DNA of 64,000 bases from Devosia sp. Leaf420 (GCF_001425445.1 NZ_LMQU01000012.1:454278-518277), one strand, 5' to 3'. Shown: positions 53,951 to 62,928, counted from the stretch's first letter. Numbers and translations are program-made. The notes: a model not told the origin generated them from the letters alone.

Positions 53951-56266
53951 TTAGCCGTTGCTTGCCACAGTCACAAGCGGGGTGATGCGGCGGATGGTGA
54001 CGCGGCGATTTTCGCGCTCGGCCGTTTCCGTGCGGATCTTCAGGTAGCGCTCGCCATAACCCTGGGTGGCCAGGTTTTCGGCTGGGACGCCATAGAAGTC
54101 CGTCAGGATGCGGGCGACGGTTGCGGCACGCAAATCCGAGAGGCGCAGGTTCGAGATGTCCGAACCGACGGCATCGGTGTGACCTTCGATCAGGAAGGTT
54201 TCGGCCGGGTTGGCGGCCAGCAGATCCAGCATGCCCTTGGCAACGTTGGACAGCGAAGCAACCTGGTTGCGATCGATGGTGGCAGCACCGGTATCGAAGG
54301 TCAGATTACCGACTTCGAGACGGCGGACGCTGTCACGAACGCGAGCCGAACGCTTGACTTCGTCGATCGAGTAGAGGCGCTGAACCTGTTCCACCGGCGG
54401 CTGGCGGAAGAAGCTAGAAACTTCGTTCTCATCGGCATAAGCGGCATCGAGCACGTAGTCACGGGCCGGGATGTTGAGACGCAGCGGGGGCAGGTCAAGG
54501 CCCGGGTCACGCCAGGAAAGCAACTGGTCGTCATAGCGATCGTCGAACGATGCAAGGACGATTTCACGGCCATCGGGCGTGATACGCGAGCGACGCAGAA
54601 TGTCGCCGTTGCGGTTGCGGACAGTTACGACCTGGCTGCCATCGGGACGCGACACCACTTCACGGACGCGGCCATTGGAGAGGTTTTCGTAGTAAACTTC
54701 GTCCTGCTGCGGATCATAGAAGCGGTCGGTATCCTGGCCGATCGAATTGACGATCAACTGGGTGCCAACCTGCAGGATCACCTGGGTCACCAGATCACCG
54801 GCAGTCGCTTCGCGCACCGGCACCTGCTCGACAACGGTGATGTTGTTCTGCTGGCCGATATTCGTCTGCGAATTGTCCACGACCGTCGTGTTGTTGTTGA
54901 TGGTCGTGTTGTTGGTCGTGCCGGAATTGTTGTTGGTGATATTGGTGATGTTGGTGATGTAGTTGTTCACCACGGTCTGGTTGACCGTCGTGTTTTCAGT
55001 CGCCGTAACTTCGGTACCCTGTTCGGCAGTGGCCGACATGGCAGCGGCGTCGACAGCCATAGTGCGAATTTCTTCGGACTGAGCGGCCTGGTCATTTTCA
55101 GGCACAGCCATGCGTGCCGACGCGTTGGCGTCGGTCGTGGCTTCGGCATTCGCATCGACTGCCGGCTCAGCAGGAGCCTGGCCATCGGGCGACAGCACGA
55201 CATCCTTGGCGCTATCGAGAACCGGAGCGATCTGGTCCTGGGTTACGCCTTCTGGAAGATCTTCGATAACTTCGGCAGGCTGGCCATCGACGGTGACTTC
55301 ACCTTCGGCAGCAGGCGCTGCGTTGGGATCGACCGTGCCGTCAGCAGGGGCAGTCTGGTCAGCAGGCTGGCCTTCAACTGGAGCCGCTGGGGTCACGTCC
55401 TGCACGTCTGGCAGCGGGTTGAGGCTCAGGCCAAGCGGAGCAAGGCACGAGTCAACATCGGGCAGGCCGGCGTTGGAACAGATCGAATTGATCTCGGCGA
55501 GTGCTGCGTCAATGCGCGACTGGGCACCGGCGGCATCGCCACCTGCGGACAGTTCGGCAACGGCAGCATTATAGGCATCGACCTGAGCGGTGAGCTGGCC
55601 GGCGATGTCGGAAGCAGGGGCGCGTTCTTCGGCAGCCGGAGCGGGCTGTTCTGGCGCACGTTCTTCGGCGGCAGGGGCAACTTCTTCCGGAGCCTGCTGC
55701 TGTGCTTCAACAGGGGCTTCAGGCTGAGCTTCGGGAGCCTGTTCAGCTTCAGGGGCTACCTGGCGCTGTGCGGGCTCTGGAGCAGCTTCTGGTGCCACTT
55801 CAGGTTCGGCTTCGGTCTGCATGGTCTGAGCTTCTGGCTCAGGTGCCACTTCGGCAGGTGCCGGCTCTTCAGGAGCAGCTTCCGGTGCTGGCGCGCGCTC
55901 GGCAGGTGCAGCCTCAGGCTGGGGTTCCGGCTCGGGAGCAGCCTCGGGCTGCGGTTCTGGTTCAGGGGCCGCTTCAGGCTGCGGCTCAGGGGCAGGGGCT
56001 GCCTCTTCCGGAGCGGGAGCGGGTTCTTCTGCTGCGGGGGGCGCAGCTTCTTCGGCCGGAGCTTCAGGAGCCGGGGCAGCTTCTTCCGGTGCAGCGGGGG
56101 CGGCACCAGCGGGCTGAGCGGCGATACATTCTTCCAGCGTTGCAAAGCCCTGGTCGATACAGACCTGGGGCAATTCGGCAGGCGCATCCTGTGCAAAGCC
56201 CACATTCGGGACCATGCTGATCAGCGTCATGCTGGTGCCGGCGAAGAGCCAATTTCTGAGGCGCAT
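53951..56266 (-). CDS. Large OmpA-family outer-membrane/peptidoglycan-linking protein
   Basis: 771 residues. A signal peptide (1-25, VGFAQ) is followed by an Ala/Pro/Glu-rich region (about 50-245) containing three tandem PEPEPQPEAA units. After a linker comes an Asn/Thr-rich block (about 445-495, with NITNITNNNS and TTINNNTTVV). Next is a conserved helical-beta region with VREVVSRPDGSQVVTVRNRNGD and PDGREIVLASFDDRY. The C-terminal OmpA domain (about 645-760) holds IEGHTDAVGSDISNLRLSDLRA, the peptidoglycan-binding signature, and a terminal RITPLVTVASNG. ATG 56266 is taken as the start. Probably tethers the envelope. A convergent terminator follows. Confidence 0.85.
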   Translation of the reverse strand: MRLRNWLFAGTSMTLISMVPNVGFAQDAPAELPQVCIDQGFATLEECIAAQPAGAAPAAPEEAAPAPEAPAEEAAPPAAEEPAPAPEEAAPAPEPQPEAAPEPEPQPEAAPEPEPQPEAAPAERAPAPEAAPEEPAPAEVAPEPEAQTMQTEAEPEVAPEAAPEPAQRQVAPEAEQAPEAQPEAPVEAQQQAPEEVAPAAEERAPEQPAPAAEERAPASDIAGQLTAQVDAYNAAVAELSAGGDAAGAQSRIDAALAEINSICSNAGLPDVDSCLAPLGLSLNPLPDVQDVTPAAPVEGQPADQTAPADGTVDPNAAPAAEGEVTVDGQPAEVIEDLPEGVTQDQIAPVLDSAKDVVLSPDGQAPAEPAVDANAEATTDANASARMAVPENDQAAQSEEIRTMAVDAAAMSATAEQGTEVTATENTTVNQTVVNNYITNITNITNNNSGTTNNTTINNNTTVVDNSQTNIGQQNNITVVEQVPVREATAGDLVTQVILQVGTQLIVNSIGQDTDRFYDPQQDEVYYENLSNGRVREVVSRPDGSQVVTVRNRNGDILRRSRITPDGREIVLASFDDRYDDQLLSWRDPGLDLPPLRLNIPARDYVLDAAYADENEVSSFFRQPPVEQVQRLYSIDEVKRSARVRDSVRRLEVGNLTFDTGAATIDRNQVASLSNVAKGMLDLLAANPAETFLIEGHTDAVGSDISNLRLSDLRAATVARILTDFYGVPAENLATQGYGERYLKIRTETAERENRRVTIRRITPLVTVASNG

Positions 56267-56522
56267 TATTTTATCCTTCGTCGTGTGTGCCACGTTGTGC
56301 TGAGCATCGTGGGAGCTATCTGAACGGAGGCTGAATGATCAGCCGAGCGTCATACCGCGGCCCAGCATCCCCGCAAAGCCCCAAACGCCGGAGGTTTCCG
56401 GACGGTTCCGCAGATCGAACGACGAAGTTGCGCGTGGCAGATTTTGGCTGGATTGCGGCATGGATAGCCGGTTGCAGCGGGAGCGCTCGCGGTCCCAGCC
56501 GCTTCGTGCTAGGCCCGATTGC

Positions 56523-56942
56523 ATGCACCAGGCGATCGAACACCTCACCATCAGAACCGACGGGCAGGCTCTTTACGAGTTCACCCGGCAGATGCAGGCT
56601 GCCATCGGGAAGGCGGGCATCGACATCGGGCTCGTGACAGCGTTTGTGCGCCATACATCCTGTTCGCTGCTGATCCAGGAAAATGCCGATCCGGATGTGC
56701 AGGTCGATCTTGTCGGCTATTTCCGTCGGCTGGTGCCCGAAGGCATGGACTGGCTGGTCCATACGCTTGAGGGGCCGGACGATATGCCGGCGCATATCAA
56801 ATCGGCGCTGACGCAGACCTCGATTGCCATCCCCATTGTCGATGGGCGCGCGGTGCTTGGCACCTGGCAGGGCATCTATCTTTTTGAGCACAGGCGCCGG
56901 CCCCATAGCCGGGACGTCGTGCTGCATATTTTGGGGGAATGA
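56523..56942 (+). CDS. YjbQ/UPF0047-family protein
   Basis: 139 residues from ATG 56523, the usual length for YjbQ. Sequences FVRHTSCSLLIQENADPDVQVDL and GTWQGIYLFEHRRRPHSRDVVLHI carry the conserved HTS and E-H-R residues of the family. E. coli YjbQ has weak thiamine-phosphate synthase activity; the physiological role is unsettled. The frame is open upstream to 56460. The stop overlaps the next ATG (ATGA), so it is translationally coupled to the TauE/SafE transporter. Confidence 0.85.
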   Translation: MHQAIEHLTIRTDGQALYEFTRQMQAAIGKAGIDIGLVTAFVRHTSCSLLIQENADPDVQVDLVGYFRRLVPEGMDWLVHTLEGPDDMPAHIKSALTQTSIAIPIVDGRAVLGTWQGIYLFEHRRRPHSRDVVLHILGE

Positions 56943-57775
56943 GCATGGATTGGGCAATGATGGCCAGTTACTGGCCGTTCGTCTTGAGCATGCTCGCGAC
57001 GGGCGTCGTTTCGGGTATTGCGGCGGGCCTGCTCGGCATAGGGGGCGGCGCCGTGATTGTGCCGGCGCTCAGCACCGCGCTGTCGCTAATGGGATATGAT
57101 TCCGATGTGGTGCAGCATGTGGCGGTCGGTACGTCGCTCGCTATCATCATTCCCACGGGCATCATGAGCGCGCGGTCGCACCAGAAGCGTGGGGCGCTCG
57201 ATATGGCGGTGCTGAAGCTTTGGACGCCGTTCATCGTGGCCGGTACCTTTGTCGGCGGGCTGATGGCTGGCTTGTACTCGGGCGACGTGCTGCGTGTGGT
57301 CTTTGCGGTGATGGCCTTTCTCATCGCGGCCAATATCATCTTCTCGTTTCAGACGAGGCTGATGGGGCACCTCAAGGAATCAAAGGCCGTGCACCGGACC
57401 GCGGCGGCAATCGTTGGCTATATCTCGTCGCTGATGGGCGTGGGCGGCGGGTCGCTGACCGTGCCGACGCTCGTGGCGTTCGGCAAGACGATGCATGCAG
57501 CTGTCGGTACGTCGGCGGCAATCGGCGTCGCGATCGCGCTTTCGGGCACGCTGGGTTTCGTCATTTTGGGATGGGGCAGGGCAGAGTTGCCGCCGTTCAG
57601 CCTCGGCTATGTCAACGGCATTGCGTTGGTGCTGGTCGGAGTGACGGCCGCCGCCTTTGCGCCTTTGGGCGCGGCGCTGGCGCACCGGATGGACCAGCGA
57701 ACGCTCAAATATGTCTTTGCCGCATTCCTCGTCGTCGTGGGGCTCAACATGCTCTGGAAAGTGATGGCAGGATAG
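56939..57775 (+). CDS. TauE/SafE (TSUP) family anion exporter
   Basis: 278 residues, about eight transmembrane helices in two repeats. Each repeat shows the family's Gly-rich signature: GVVSGIAAGLLGIGGGAVIVPAL (near 20) and GYISSLMGVGGGSLTVPTLVAFG (near 170). TSUP proteins move sulfite, sulfonate or other sulfur compounds across the inner membrane; the substrate here is not known. ATG 56939 overlaps the YjbQ stop. The C-terminus HRMDQRTLKYVFAAFLVVVGLNML is typical. Confidence 0.9.
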   Translation: MSMDWAMMASYWPFVLSMLATGVVSGIAAGLLGIGGGAVIVPALSTALSLMGYDSDVVQHVAVGTSLAIIIPTGIMSARSHQKRGALDMAVLKLWTPFIVAGTFVGGLMAGLYSGDVLRVVFAVMAFLIAANIIFSFQTRLMGHLKESKAVHRTAAAIVGYISSLMGVGGGSLTVPTLVAFGKTMHAAVGTSAAIGVAIALSGTLGFVILGWGRAELPPFSLGYVNGIALVLVGVTAAAFAPLGAALAHRMDQRTLKYVFAAFLVVVGLNMLWKVMAG

Positions 57776-57945
57776 ACTGGTGGGGGCGGGTGACTACGGT
57801 TTGGGGCCGCCCCCACCGTCCAAGCTCCGCAAAAAGAGGAGCCCGGAAAACTCGACGCCTTAAAGGCTCGAAAGCCTAAACCGGTGGCGCCGGTTCAGGC
57901 TGGACGTCGGTCATCAAGGTGGCCGGTTCAAGGCCTTTGAGAAGA
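57776..57945. other. Hairpin-rich gap between converging genes
   Basis: 170 bp between the TauE/SafE stop and the SIMPL stop. It contains three hairpins: GGGGGCGG/CCGCCCCC (about 57782-57818), GCTCC/GGAGC and AACCGG/CCGGTT (about 57878-57894). They probably terminate both transcripts; none has a strong T run. Confidence 0.5.
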
Positions 57946-58659
57946 TTAGTTGGTCTTGTTGTCCAGTTCCCACTGAACGTTGACGCCGATTTCGAAGGTC
58001 ATTTCGCCCGCTTCTACCGGCACGGCAGCCTGTGCTACATCAGCACGGGCGTACATCGGCATCTGAATCGGGCTGTTGATATTCTGGCTTTCCGAGATGG
58101 CTTCGAGCTCACCGAGCGTCGCGTTGGCGGCGGTGGCATAGAGCTCGGCCTTTTCGCGGGCATCGGCGAAGGCCTGCTTGCGGGCTTCGTTGTAAAGATC
58201 GGTCGGGTCGGCGACGGAGAAGTTCACGCCATTGATGGTGTTGGCGCCGACATTGACGGCCATATCGAGGATATTGCCAAGTTCCTTGAGATCGCGGACG
58301 GCAACGGTGACCGTGTTGGACACCTGATAGCCATTGATCTTGGGCGGGAGGGTGTAGCCCATATCGTCGCGGGTTTCGGAATAGACATAGTTCGGATTGA
58401 CCGAGAAGCCCGAAGTCTGGATATCGCGCGGCTCGATGCCGGCTTCCTTGAGGGTCGATATCAGCTCGGCCATGGCAGCCGTATTGGCATCGAGCGCGGC
58501 GCGGGCAGTTTCGGCTTGGGTCGTGACGCCGGAATTGATGAGGGCCATGTCGGGAGCCGCGCGGACCTCGCCACGCCCTTCGATGGTGATGGTGCCGGCA
58601 TAGGCCGGGACGGCAGCGGCGAGGAGGGCGAAGGGGGCAAGGGCAGTCGCGAAACGCAT
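57946..58659 (-). CDS. SIMPL-domain (DUF541) periplasmic protein
   Basis: 237 residues with a signal peptide (1-21, VPAYAG). The SIMPL domain starts ITIEGRGEVRAAPDMALINSGV and continues with TAAMAELISTLKEAGIEPRDIQTSGFSVNPNYVY and DPTDLYNEARKQAFADAREKAELYA, all conserved in the family. These proteins are often oligomeric and linked to envelope or oxidative stress; the exact role here is unknown. The start is ATG 58659 with CAGGAG; an upstream frame to 58704 lacks support. Confidence 0.9.
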   Translation of the reverse strand: MRFATALAPFALLAAAVPAYAGTITIEGRGEVRAAPDMALINSGVTTQAETARAALDANTAAMAELISTLKEAGIEPRDIQTSGFSVNPNYVYSETRDDMGYTLPPKINGYQVSNTVTVAVRDLKELGNILDMAVNVGANTINGVNFSVADPTDLYNEARKQAFADAREKAELYATAANATLGELEAISESQNINSPIQMPMYARADVAQAAVPVEAGEMTFEIGVNVQWELDNKTN

Positions 58660-58810
58660 GGCAAACTCCTGAGTGTTCGGTGGGGTCATCCATACCCCAG
58701 CCAATGCGTCAGTATTGCGGCGCAGATGAACGGGACTTGAACCTGTCCAAAGCTTTCCGTTCAGCCAATCGAAAGCTACCGCTTAAACCCGCGGCGGCCC
58801 TTGGCATGGC

Positions 58811-58829
58811 CAATAAGTATGATTATTTG
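58811..58829. promoter_or_regulatory. Candidate operator upstream of the xylX-like gene
   Basis: CAATAAGTATGATTATTTG is an AT-rich imperfect palindrome in an otherwise GC-rich gap, 71 bp before the FAH-family start. It looks like a regulator binding site for the pentose genes; the regulator is unknown. Confidence 0.4.
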
Positions 58830-58899
58830 TTTCTCAAGGGTTGCGTCCGGCCGTTCTGGCGGGGTAGTCACAGCCATGATCTCAGCAGAGGGCGGCACG

Positions 58900-60051
58900 A
58901 TGAACGTGACTATCATTCCCGAAGGTATTCTGCTTGGGCGTGCCAAAGTCCCCGGCTTTGCAGAGCCTCGGATTGTCACGGTTCGCGATGGTCACGTGGT
59001 TGATATCACGGCCAAGGGCATGGCGACGGTGCGCGATATCGCCGAGAGCGGCCGTGCGGCCGAGCATGTTCGCTCGGCAAGCGGCACTGTGCTCGGCGCT
59101 GTCGATGCGATCGTTGATAATTCGCGCACTGGTCAGACCAGTGAAAATTTGCCGGTTCTGCTTTCTCCCATCGATCTCCAGGCCATCAAGGCTTCGGGGG
59201 TTACGTTCGTCGTTTCGCTGCTCGAAAGAGTAATCGAAGAACAGGCCCGCGGGGATAAGTCGCGCGCCGATGCGCTGCGGACGGAAATTCTCGACCTCAT
59301 CGGGACCGATCTGTCCCAGCTTGTGCCGGGCTCGGAGCCGGCGATGAAGGTCAAGGCGGCGCTGATCGAAAAGGGCGTTTGGAGCCAGTATCTCGAAGTG
59401 GGGATTGGGCCGGACGCCGAGATTTTCACCAAGAGCCAGACGATGAGCTCGGTTGGCTTTGGCGCGGAGGTCGGGCTGCATCCGATTTCGAGCTGGAACA
59501 ATCCGGAACCGGAAGTGGCGCTGCTGGTGACGAGCAAGGGCGAGATCGTCGGTGCAACGCTCGGCAATGACGTCAATCTGCGCGATGTCGAAGGGCGCTC
59601 GGCGCTGCTATTAGGCAAGGCCAAGGACAACAATGCCTCGGCTTCGCTTGGGCCATTTGTGCGGCTCTTCGATGGTGATTTCACGCTCGAAACCATCAAG
59701 AATTCTGAGATCGCGCTGCGCGTCGAAGGTACGGATGGCTTTGTACTCGAGGGCGCTTCGAACATGGCGCAGATTTCGCGGACGCCGGAATCCCTGGTGG
59801 CAGCGACGATCGGCAGCCACCATCAATATCCGGACGGGCTAGTGCTTTACCTCGGCACGATGTTCGCGCCGGTGAAGGATCGCGACGGCGCAGGCAAGGG
59901 CTTTACCCACAAGCTCGGGGACATAGTCTCCATTTCGACGCCTTCGCTCGGTACGCTGACCAATACCGTCAACCTCTCCACCAAGTGTCCGCCCTGGACC
60001 TATGGCACCAGCCATCTGCTGCGGGATCTTGCCCGCGCTGACCTCCTCTAG
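58900..60051 (+). CDS. FAH-family 2-keto-3-deoxy-pentonate dehydratase (XylX-like)
   Basis: 383 residues. Fumarylacetoacetate hydrolase-fold enzyme with the metal-binding blocks SSVGFGAEVGLHPISSWNNPEPEVALLV and GATLGNDVNLRDVEGRSALLLGKAKDNNA. The Glu/Asp pair after WNNPEPE and the GND are ligand positions. Its length and partner match Caulobacter XylX, which removes water from 2-keto-3-deoxy-xylonate, giving 2-oxoglutarate semialdehyde. ATG 58900 has GAGGGCGG ahead. The aldehyde dehydrogenase gene follows after 48 bp, so this is a two-gene unit for the end of an oxidative pentose route. Confidence 0.78.
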   Translation: MNVTIIPEGILLGRAKVPGFAEPRIVTVRDGHVVDITAKGMATVRDIAESGRAAEHVRSASGTVLGAVDAIVDNSRTGQTSENLPVLLSPIDLQAIKASGVTFVVSLLERVIEEQARGDKSRADALRTEILDLIGTDLSQLVPGSEPAMKVKAALIEKGVWSQYLEVGIGPDAEIFTKSQTMSSVGFGAEVGLHPISSWNNPEPEVALLVTSKGEIVGATLGNDVNLRDVEGRSALLLGKAKDNNASASLGPFVRLFDGDFTLETIKNSEIALRVEGTDGFVLEGASNMAQISRTPESLVAATIGSHHQYPDGLVLYLGTMFAPVKDRDGAGKGFTHKLGDIVSISTPSLGTLTNTVNLSTKCPPWTYGTSHLLRDLARADLL

Positions 60052-60099
60052 CTGCCGCGTTTCTGCCGGCAGAACCTGAATAACCCGAAAGGCCTCGAT

Positions 60100-61539
60100 A
60101 TGAGCGAACTGCACAAGAACCTGATCAATGGTGAGTGGGTCGGCGCCGATGGTGTCGAAAACATCAATCCGTCCAATATCAACGAAGTGGTTGGCGTCTA
60201 TGCACGCGCGACTGCCGAAGAAACCAAGCAGGCCATCGCTGCCGCCAAGGCCGCCTTCCCGGCATGGTCGCGCTCGGGCATTCTTGAGCGCCATGCAATC
60301 CTCTCCAAGGCAAGCCAGGAAATCCTCGCGCGCAAGCAGGAACTGGGCGAGTTGCTGAGCCGCGAAGAAGGCAAGACGCTGCCTGAAGGCATTGGCGAAG
60401 TGACACGCGCTGCGCAGATTTTTGACTTCTTTGCCGGCGAAACGCTGCGCCTGGCGGGGGAAATTCTCCCCAGCGCGCGTCCGGGTCTGACGGTCGAAAT
60501 CACCCGTGAGCCGGTCGGCGTTATCGGCATCATCACGCCGTGGAATTTCCCGATCGCCATCCCATCCTGGAAGATGGCGCCGGCTCTTGCCTATGGCAAC
60601 ACGGTCGTCATCAAGCCTGCCGATCTCGTGCCGGGTTCGACCTGGGCGATCGTCGATATTCTCGTGCGCGCCGGACTGCCCAAGGGCGTCGTCAACCTCG
60701 TGATGGGCAAGGGTTCGGTGGTCGGCCAGACCATGCTGGACAGCCCCGATGTCAACGCGATTTCGTTCACCGGTTCGGTGGGGACGGGCAAGCGGGTTGC
60801 CGAGGCTTCGGTCAAGGTTGGCCGCAAGTTCCAGCTCGAAATGGGCGGCAAGAACCCGACCATCGTGCTCGACGATGCCGATCTCAAGATTGCCGTCGAA
60901 AGCGTTGCGCAGTCGGCATTTTTCTCGACCGGCCAGCGCTGCACGGCGTCGAGCCGCGTGATCGTGACGGAAGGCATCCACGACAAGTTCGTCGAGGCGC
61001 TTGCCGAGCGCACGCGCAACCTGCGCGTGGGCGATGCTCTTGATAAAAATACGGAAATCGGGCCGGTGGTCGATCCCGGCCAGCTCAAGCAGGACACCGA
61101 TTACATCGAAATCGGCAAAGGCGAGGGCGCCAAGATTGCCGCTGGTGGCGAGCGCGTGACCAAGGACACGGAAGGCTACTTCTTGCAGCCGACACTCTTT
61201 ACTGAAGCGACCAATTCCATGCGGATTGCGCGCGAAGAGATCTTTGGGCCCGTGGCTGCCGTCATTCGCGTGAAGGATTATGAAGAGGCGCTAGCGACCG
61301 CAAACGACACCGAATTTGGTCTGTCGGCTGGTATCGTCACGACCTCGCTCAAGTACGCGACACACTTCAAGCGCAACTCGGAAGCCGGCATGGTCATGGT
61401 CAATGTGCCGACCGCCGGCGTCGATTTCCACGTGCCGTTCGGCGGGCGCAAGGGCTCGTCTTATGGTTCGCGCGAGCAGGGCAAGTATGCTGCCGAATTC
61501 TTCACCATCGTGAAGACGGCTTACACCGCAGCCGGCTAA
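60100..61539 (+). CDS. 2-oxoglutarate semialdehyde (aldehyde) dehydrogenase
   Basis: 479 residues, NAD(P)-dependent aldehyde dehydrogenase. Motifs: VGVIGIITPWNFPIAIP, the cofactor-binding SFTGSVGTGKRVAEASVK, the general-base ELEMGGKNPTIV, and the nucleophile Cys in FFSTGQRCTASSR. The EIFGPVAAVIRVKDYEEAL block follows. Placed with the XylX-like enzyme it is expected to oxidise 2-oxoglutarate semialdehyde to 2-oxoglutarate. Without the neighbour, succinate-semialdehyde dehydrogenase would be an equal guess. A terminator follows 22 bp after the stop. Confidence 0.88.
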   Translation: MSELHKNLINGEWVGADGVENINPSNINEVVGVYARATAEETKQAIAAAKAAFPAWSRSGILERHAILSKASQEILARKQELGELLSREEGKTLPEGIGEVTRAAQIFDFFAGETLRLAGEILPSARPGLTVEITREPVGVIGIITPWNFPIAIPSWKMAPALAYGNTVVIKPADLVPGSTWAIVDILVRAGLPKGVVNLVMGKGSVVGQTMLDSPDVNAISFTGSVGTGKRVAEASVKVGRKFQLEMGGKNPTIVLDDADLKIAVESVAQSAFFSTGQRCTASSRVIVTEGIHDKFVEALAERTRNLRVGDALDKNTEIGPVVDPGQLKQDTDYIEIGKGEGAKIAAGGERVTKDTEGYFLQPTLFTEATNSMRIAREEIFGPVAAVIRVKDYEEALATANDTEFGLSAGIVTTSLKYATHFKRNSEAGMVMVNVPTAGVDFHVPFGGRKGSSYGSREQGKYAAEFFTIVKTAYTAAG

Positions 61540-61561
61540 AGGCTGGAAAATCTGGATGTGA

Positions 61562-61588
61562 AACCGGGGCCGATTGGCCCCGTTTTTG
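61562..61588 (+). terminator. Rho-independent terminator
   Basis: 7-bp stem CGGGGCC/GGCCCCG with loop GATT, then TTTTTG. Ends the aldehyde dehydrogenase transcript. Confidence 0.82.
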
Positions 61589-61599
61589 TTAGCATTCCG

Positions 61600-62022
61600 T
61601 TAGCGCCGACGTTGCGTAAGCGCCATTCCCGCTAAAATCAGGACGATGCCGAGGGCCGACGCCCAGATCGTTACGGGTGCGCCGCGCAGGAGATCGAAGA
61701 TGACGCCAAAGACCATCTGGCCGGCGATGACGAGGAGCGTCGAATTGACGGCGCCGATGCGGGTGATGAGCCAGGAGCCCGAAGCGACGAAGACGACGCC
61801 GATGGCGCCGCCGGTGAAAATCCACCATGGCATCTCACTAATATTGGCGGGGATAAGTCCGCCGACGAGGAGCCCAATCAGGGTGAGGACGACGAAGCCT
61901 ACGACGTGATTCCAGAAGGACGAAATCATCGGTGTCGAAGACATCGACATGCGGCCATTGACCTGGCGGCTGAGGATGACGAGGACACCGGCGGAGAAGG
62001 CGGCGATGAGCGGCAGGATCAT
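61600..62022 (-). CDS. YdcZ-type (DUF606) small DMT transporter subunit 2
   Basis: 140 residues with about five transmembrane helices. Starts MILPLIAAFSAGVLVILSRQVNGRM, where the 'RQVNGRM' turn is the DUF606/YdcZ signature, then SSFWNHVVGFVVL. Members act singly or as pairs. The ATG overlaps the preceding gene's stop (ATGA), so this is the second gene of a translationally coupled pair of homologous half-size transporters. Substrate unknown. Confidence 0.85.
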   Translation of the reverse strand: MILPLIAAFSAGVLVILSRQVNGRMSMSSTPMISSFWNHVVGFVVLTLIGLLVGGLIPANISEMPWWIFTGGAIGVVFVASGSWLITRIGAVNSTLLVIAGQMVFGVIFDLLRGAPVTIWASALGIVLILAGMALTQRRR

Positions 62023-62516
62023 GCGGAACCAAATCCGAAGAGGATGATGAGGAGGCTCCCGCCGGCGATGAGGATGACGGCTCCTGCATCGCGTAGGTCG
62101 AGGCGGCGGCGGGCGAGGCCGAGGAGCCCCCAATAATCGGCGGCGAGGCTGAGGACGACCTGGCCTGCGAGACCAAGCGCAAGGGTGCCGGCCAAAGCGA
62201 GGGGCGAATTGACGGCGGTCGAGGTCAGCATGACGGTAACGGCGCCGAAGATGCCGCCGAGATAGGCCCAGAGCGGAGCCTTGCCGTGCTGGGCCTCGGC
62301 GATCTTGGTTGCGGCACGTTCGCGGCGCCAGATGAGGGCGAGGACGGCGACGGCGACGACGGTGCCGACGCCGTGGGCCAGCCACGACGAGAAGAGTGCG
62401 CCGCCCAGACGCCCGGCTTCGCCATTGACGAAGATGGCGAGGGTCAGAAGGCCGCCGCTGGCAAAGGCCGCAAGGAGGTGCAGCGGGTTTGGCCGCTGGG
62501 TCTGGGATGGGGTCAT
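62019..62516 (-). CDS. YdcZ-type (DUF606) small DMT transporter subunit 1
   Basis: 165 residues, five predicted transmembrane helices. LAAFASGGLLTLAIFVNGEAGRLGGALFSSWLAHGVGTVVAV carries the same VNG.x.G/SS.(W) pattern as its partner, with a longer N-terminus and a charged cytoplasmic loop (IWRRERAATKIAEAQHGKAPLWAYLGG). ATG 62516. Together the two genes encode a probable heterodimer of the kind described for some paired small DMT transporters. No other operon genes are seen. Confidence 0.82.
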   Translation of the reverse strand: MTPSQTQRPNPLHLLAAFASGGLLTLAIFVNGEAGRLGGALFSSWLAHGVGTVVAVAVLALIWRRERAATKIAEAQHGKAPLWAYLGGIFGAVTVMLTSTAVNSPLALAGTLALGLAGQVVLSLAADYWGLLGLARRRLDLRDAGAVILIAGGSLLIILFGFGSA

Positions 62517-62928
62517 GGGCGCGATTCGAGTGAGGATGGTTCTAGGAAGTGTATGCGTTTGTGGGTTGGGGTTCATCCCCGCTGTGGGGTCACTTCTCCA
62601 CGTGCCGTTTAGATGTACTAGCCAAACCACTGGTCTTCCCTCGGGCTTGACCCGAGGGTCTCTGGTCGCGGTCAAAACCCTTGCGGCTCCTGCATTGGCC
62701 CTCGGGTCGAGCCCGAGGGAAGGATGGTGGTTGGTGAGGCTTTGGAAGACCAACAGCATCCTCAGAAAGAGATTGCCCGCTCTGCGCAGAAAGATCGCGT
62801 TTGTGGCCGGATCGTTTCCGCCTAGCGCTGCTTTATGGAGGAGGGAGGGGCGGGTGATGGGGCGGTGCCGAGTTTGGTCTTGCCTTGGTCAACCGGCTGG
62901 CTCATGAACGGGCGAGGAGCTGAATCAT
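62517..62928. other. Gap between divergent transporter genes
   Basis: 412 bp between divergent genes. It contains the 88-bp palindromic-arm repeat (62635-62722) and otherwise only promoter sequence. I see no credible ORF. Confidence 0.5.
62635..62722. repeat. 88-bp palindromic-arm repeat, copy 2
   Basis: Arms CTTCCCTCGGGCTTGACCCG and CGGGTCGAGCCCGAGGGAAG, with 40-odd bp between them. Same total length and near-identical arms as 12412-12499. The interior keeps a weak match on the right side (TTGCGGCTCCTGC against TTCGTGGCTTCCGC). Confidence 0.75.

Noticed and set aside
58705-58815. tRNA-like T-arm (GGTTCAAGTCCC on the minus strand) between the SIMPL and xylX-like genes
   Set aside because: The T-stem has a mismatch, no 7-bp acceptor stem pairs at the required distance, and the anticodon arm cannot be formed.
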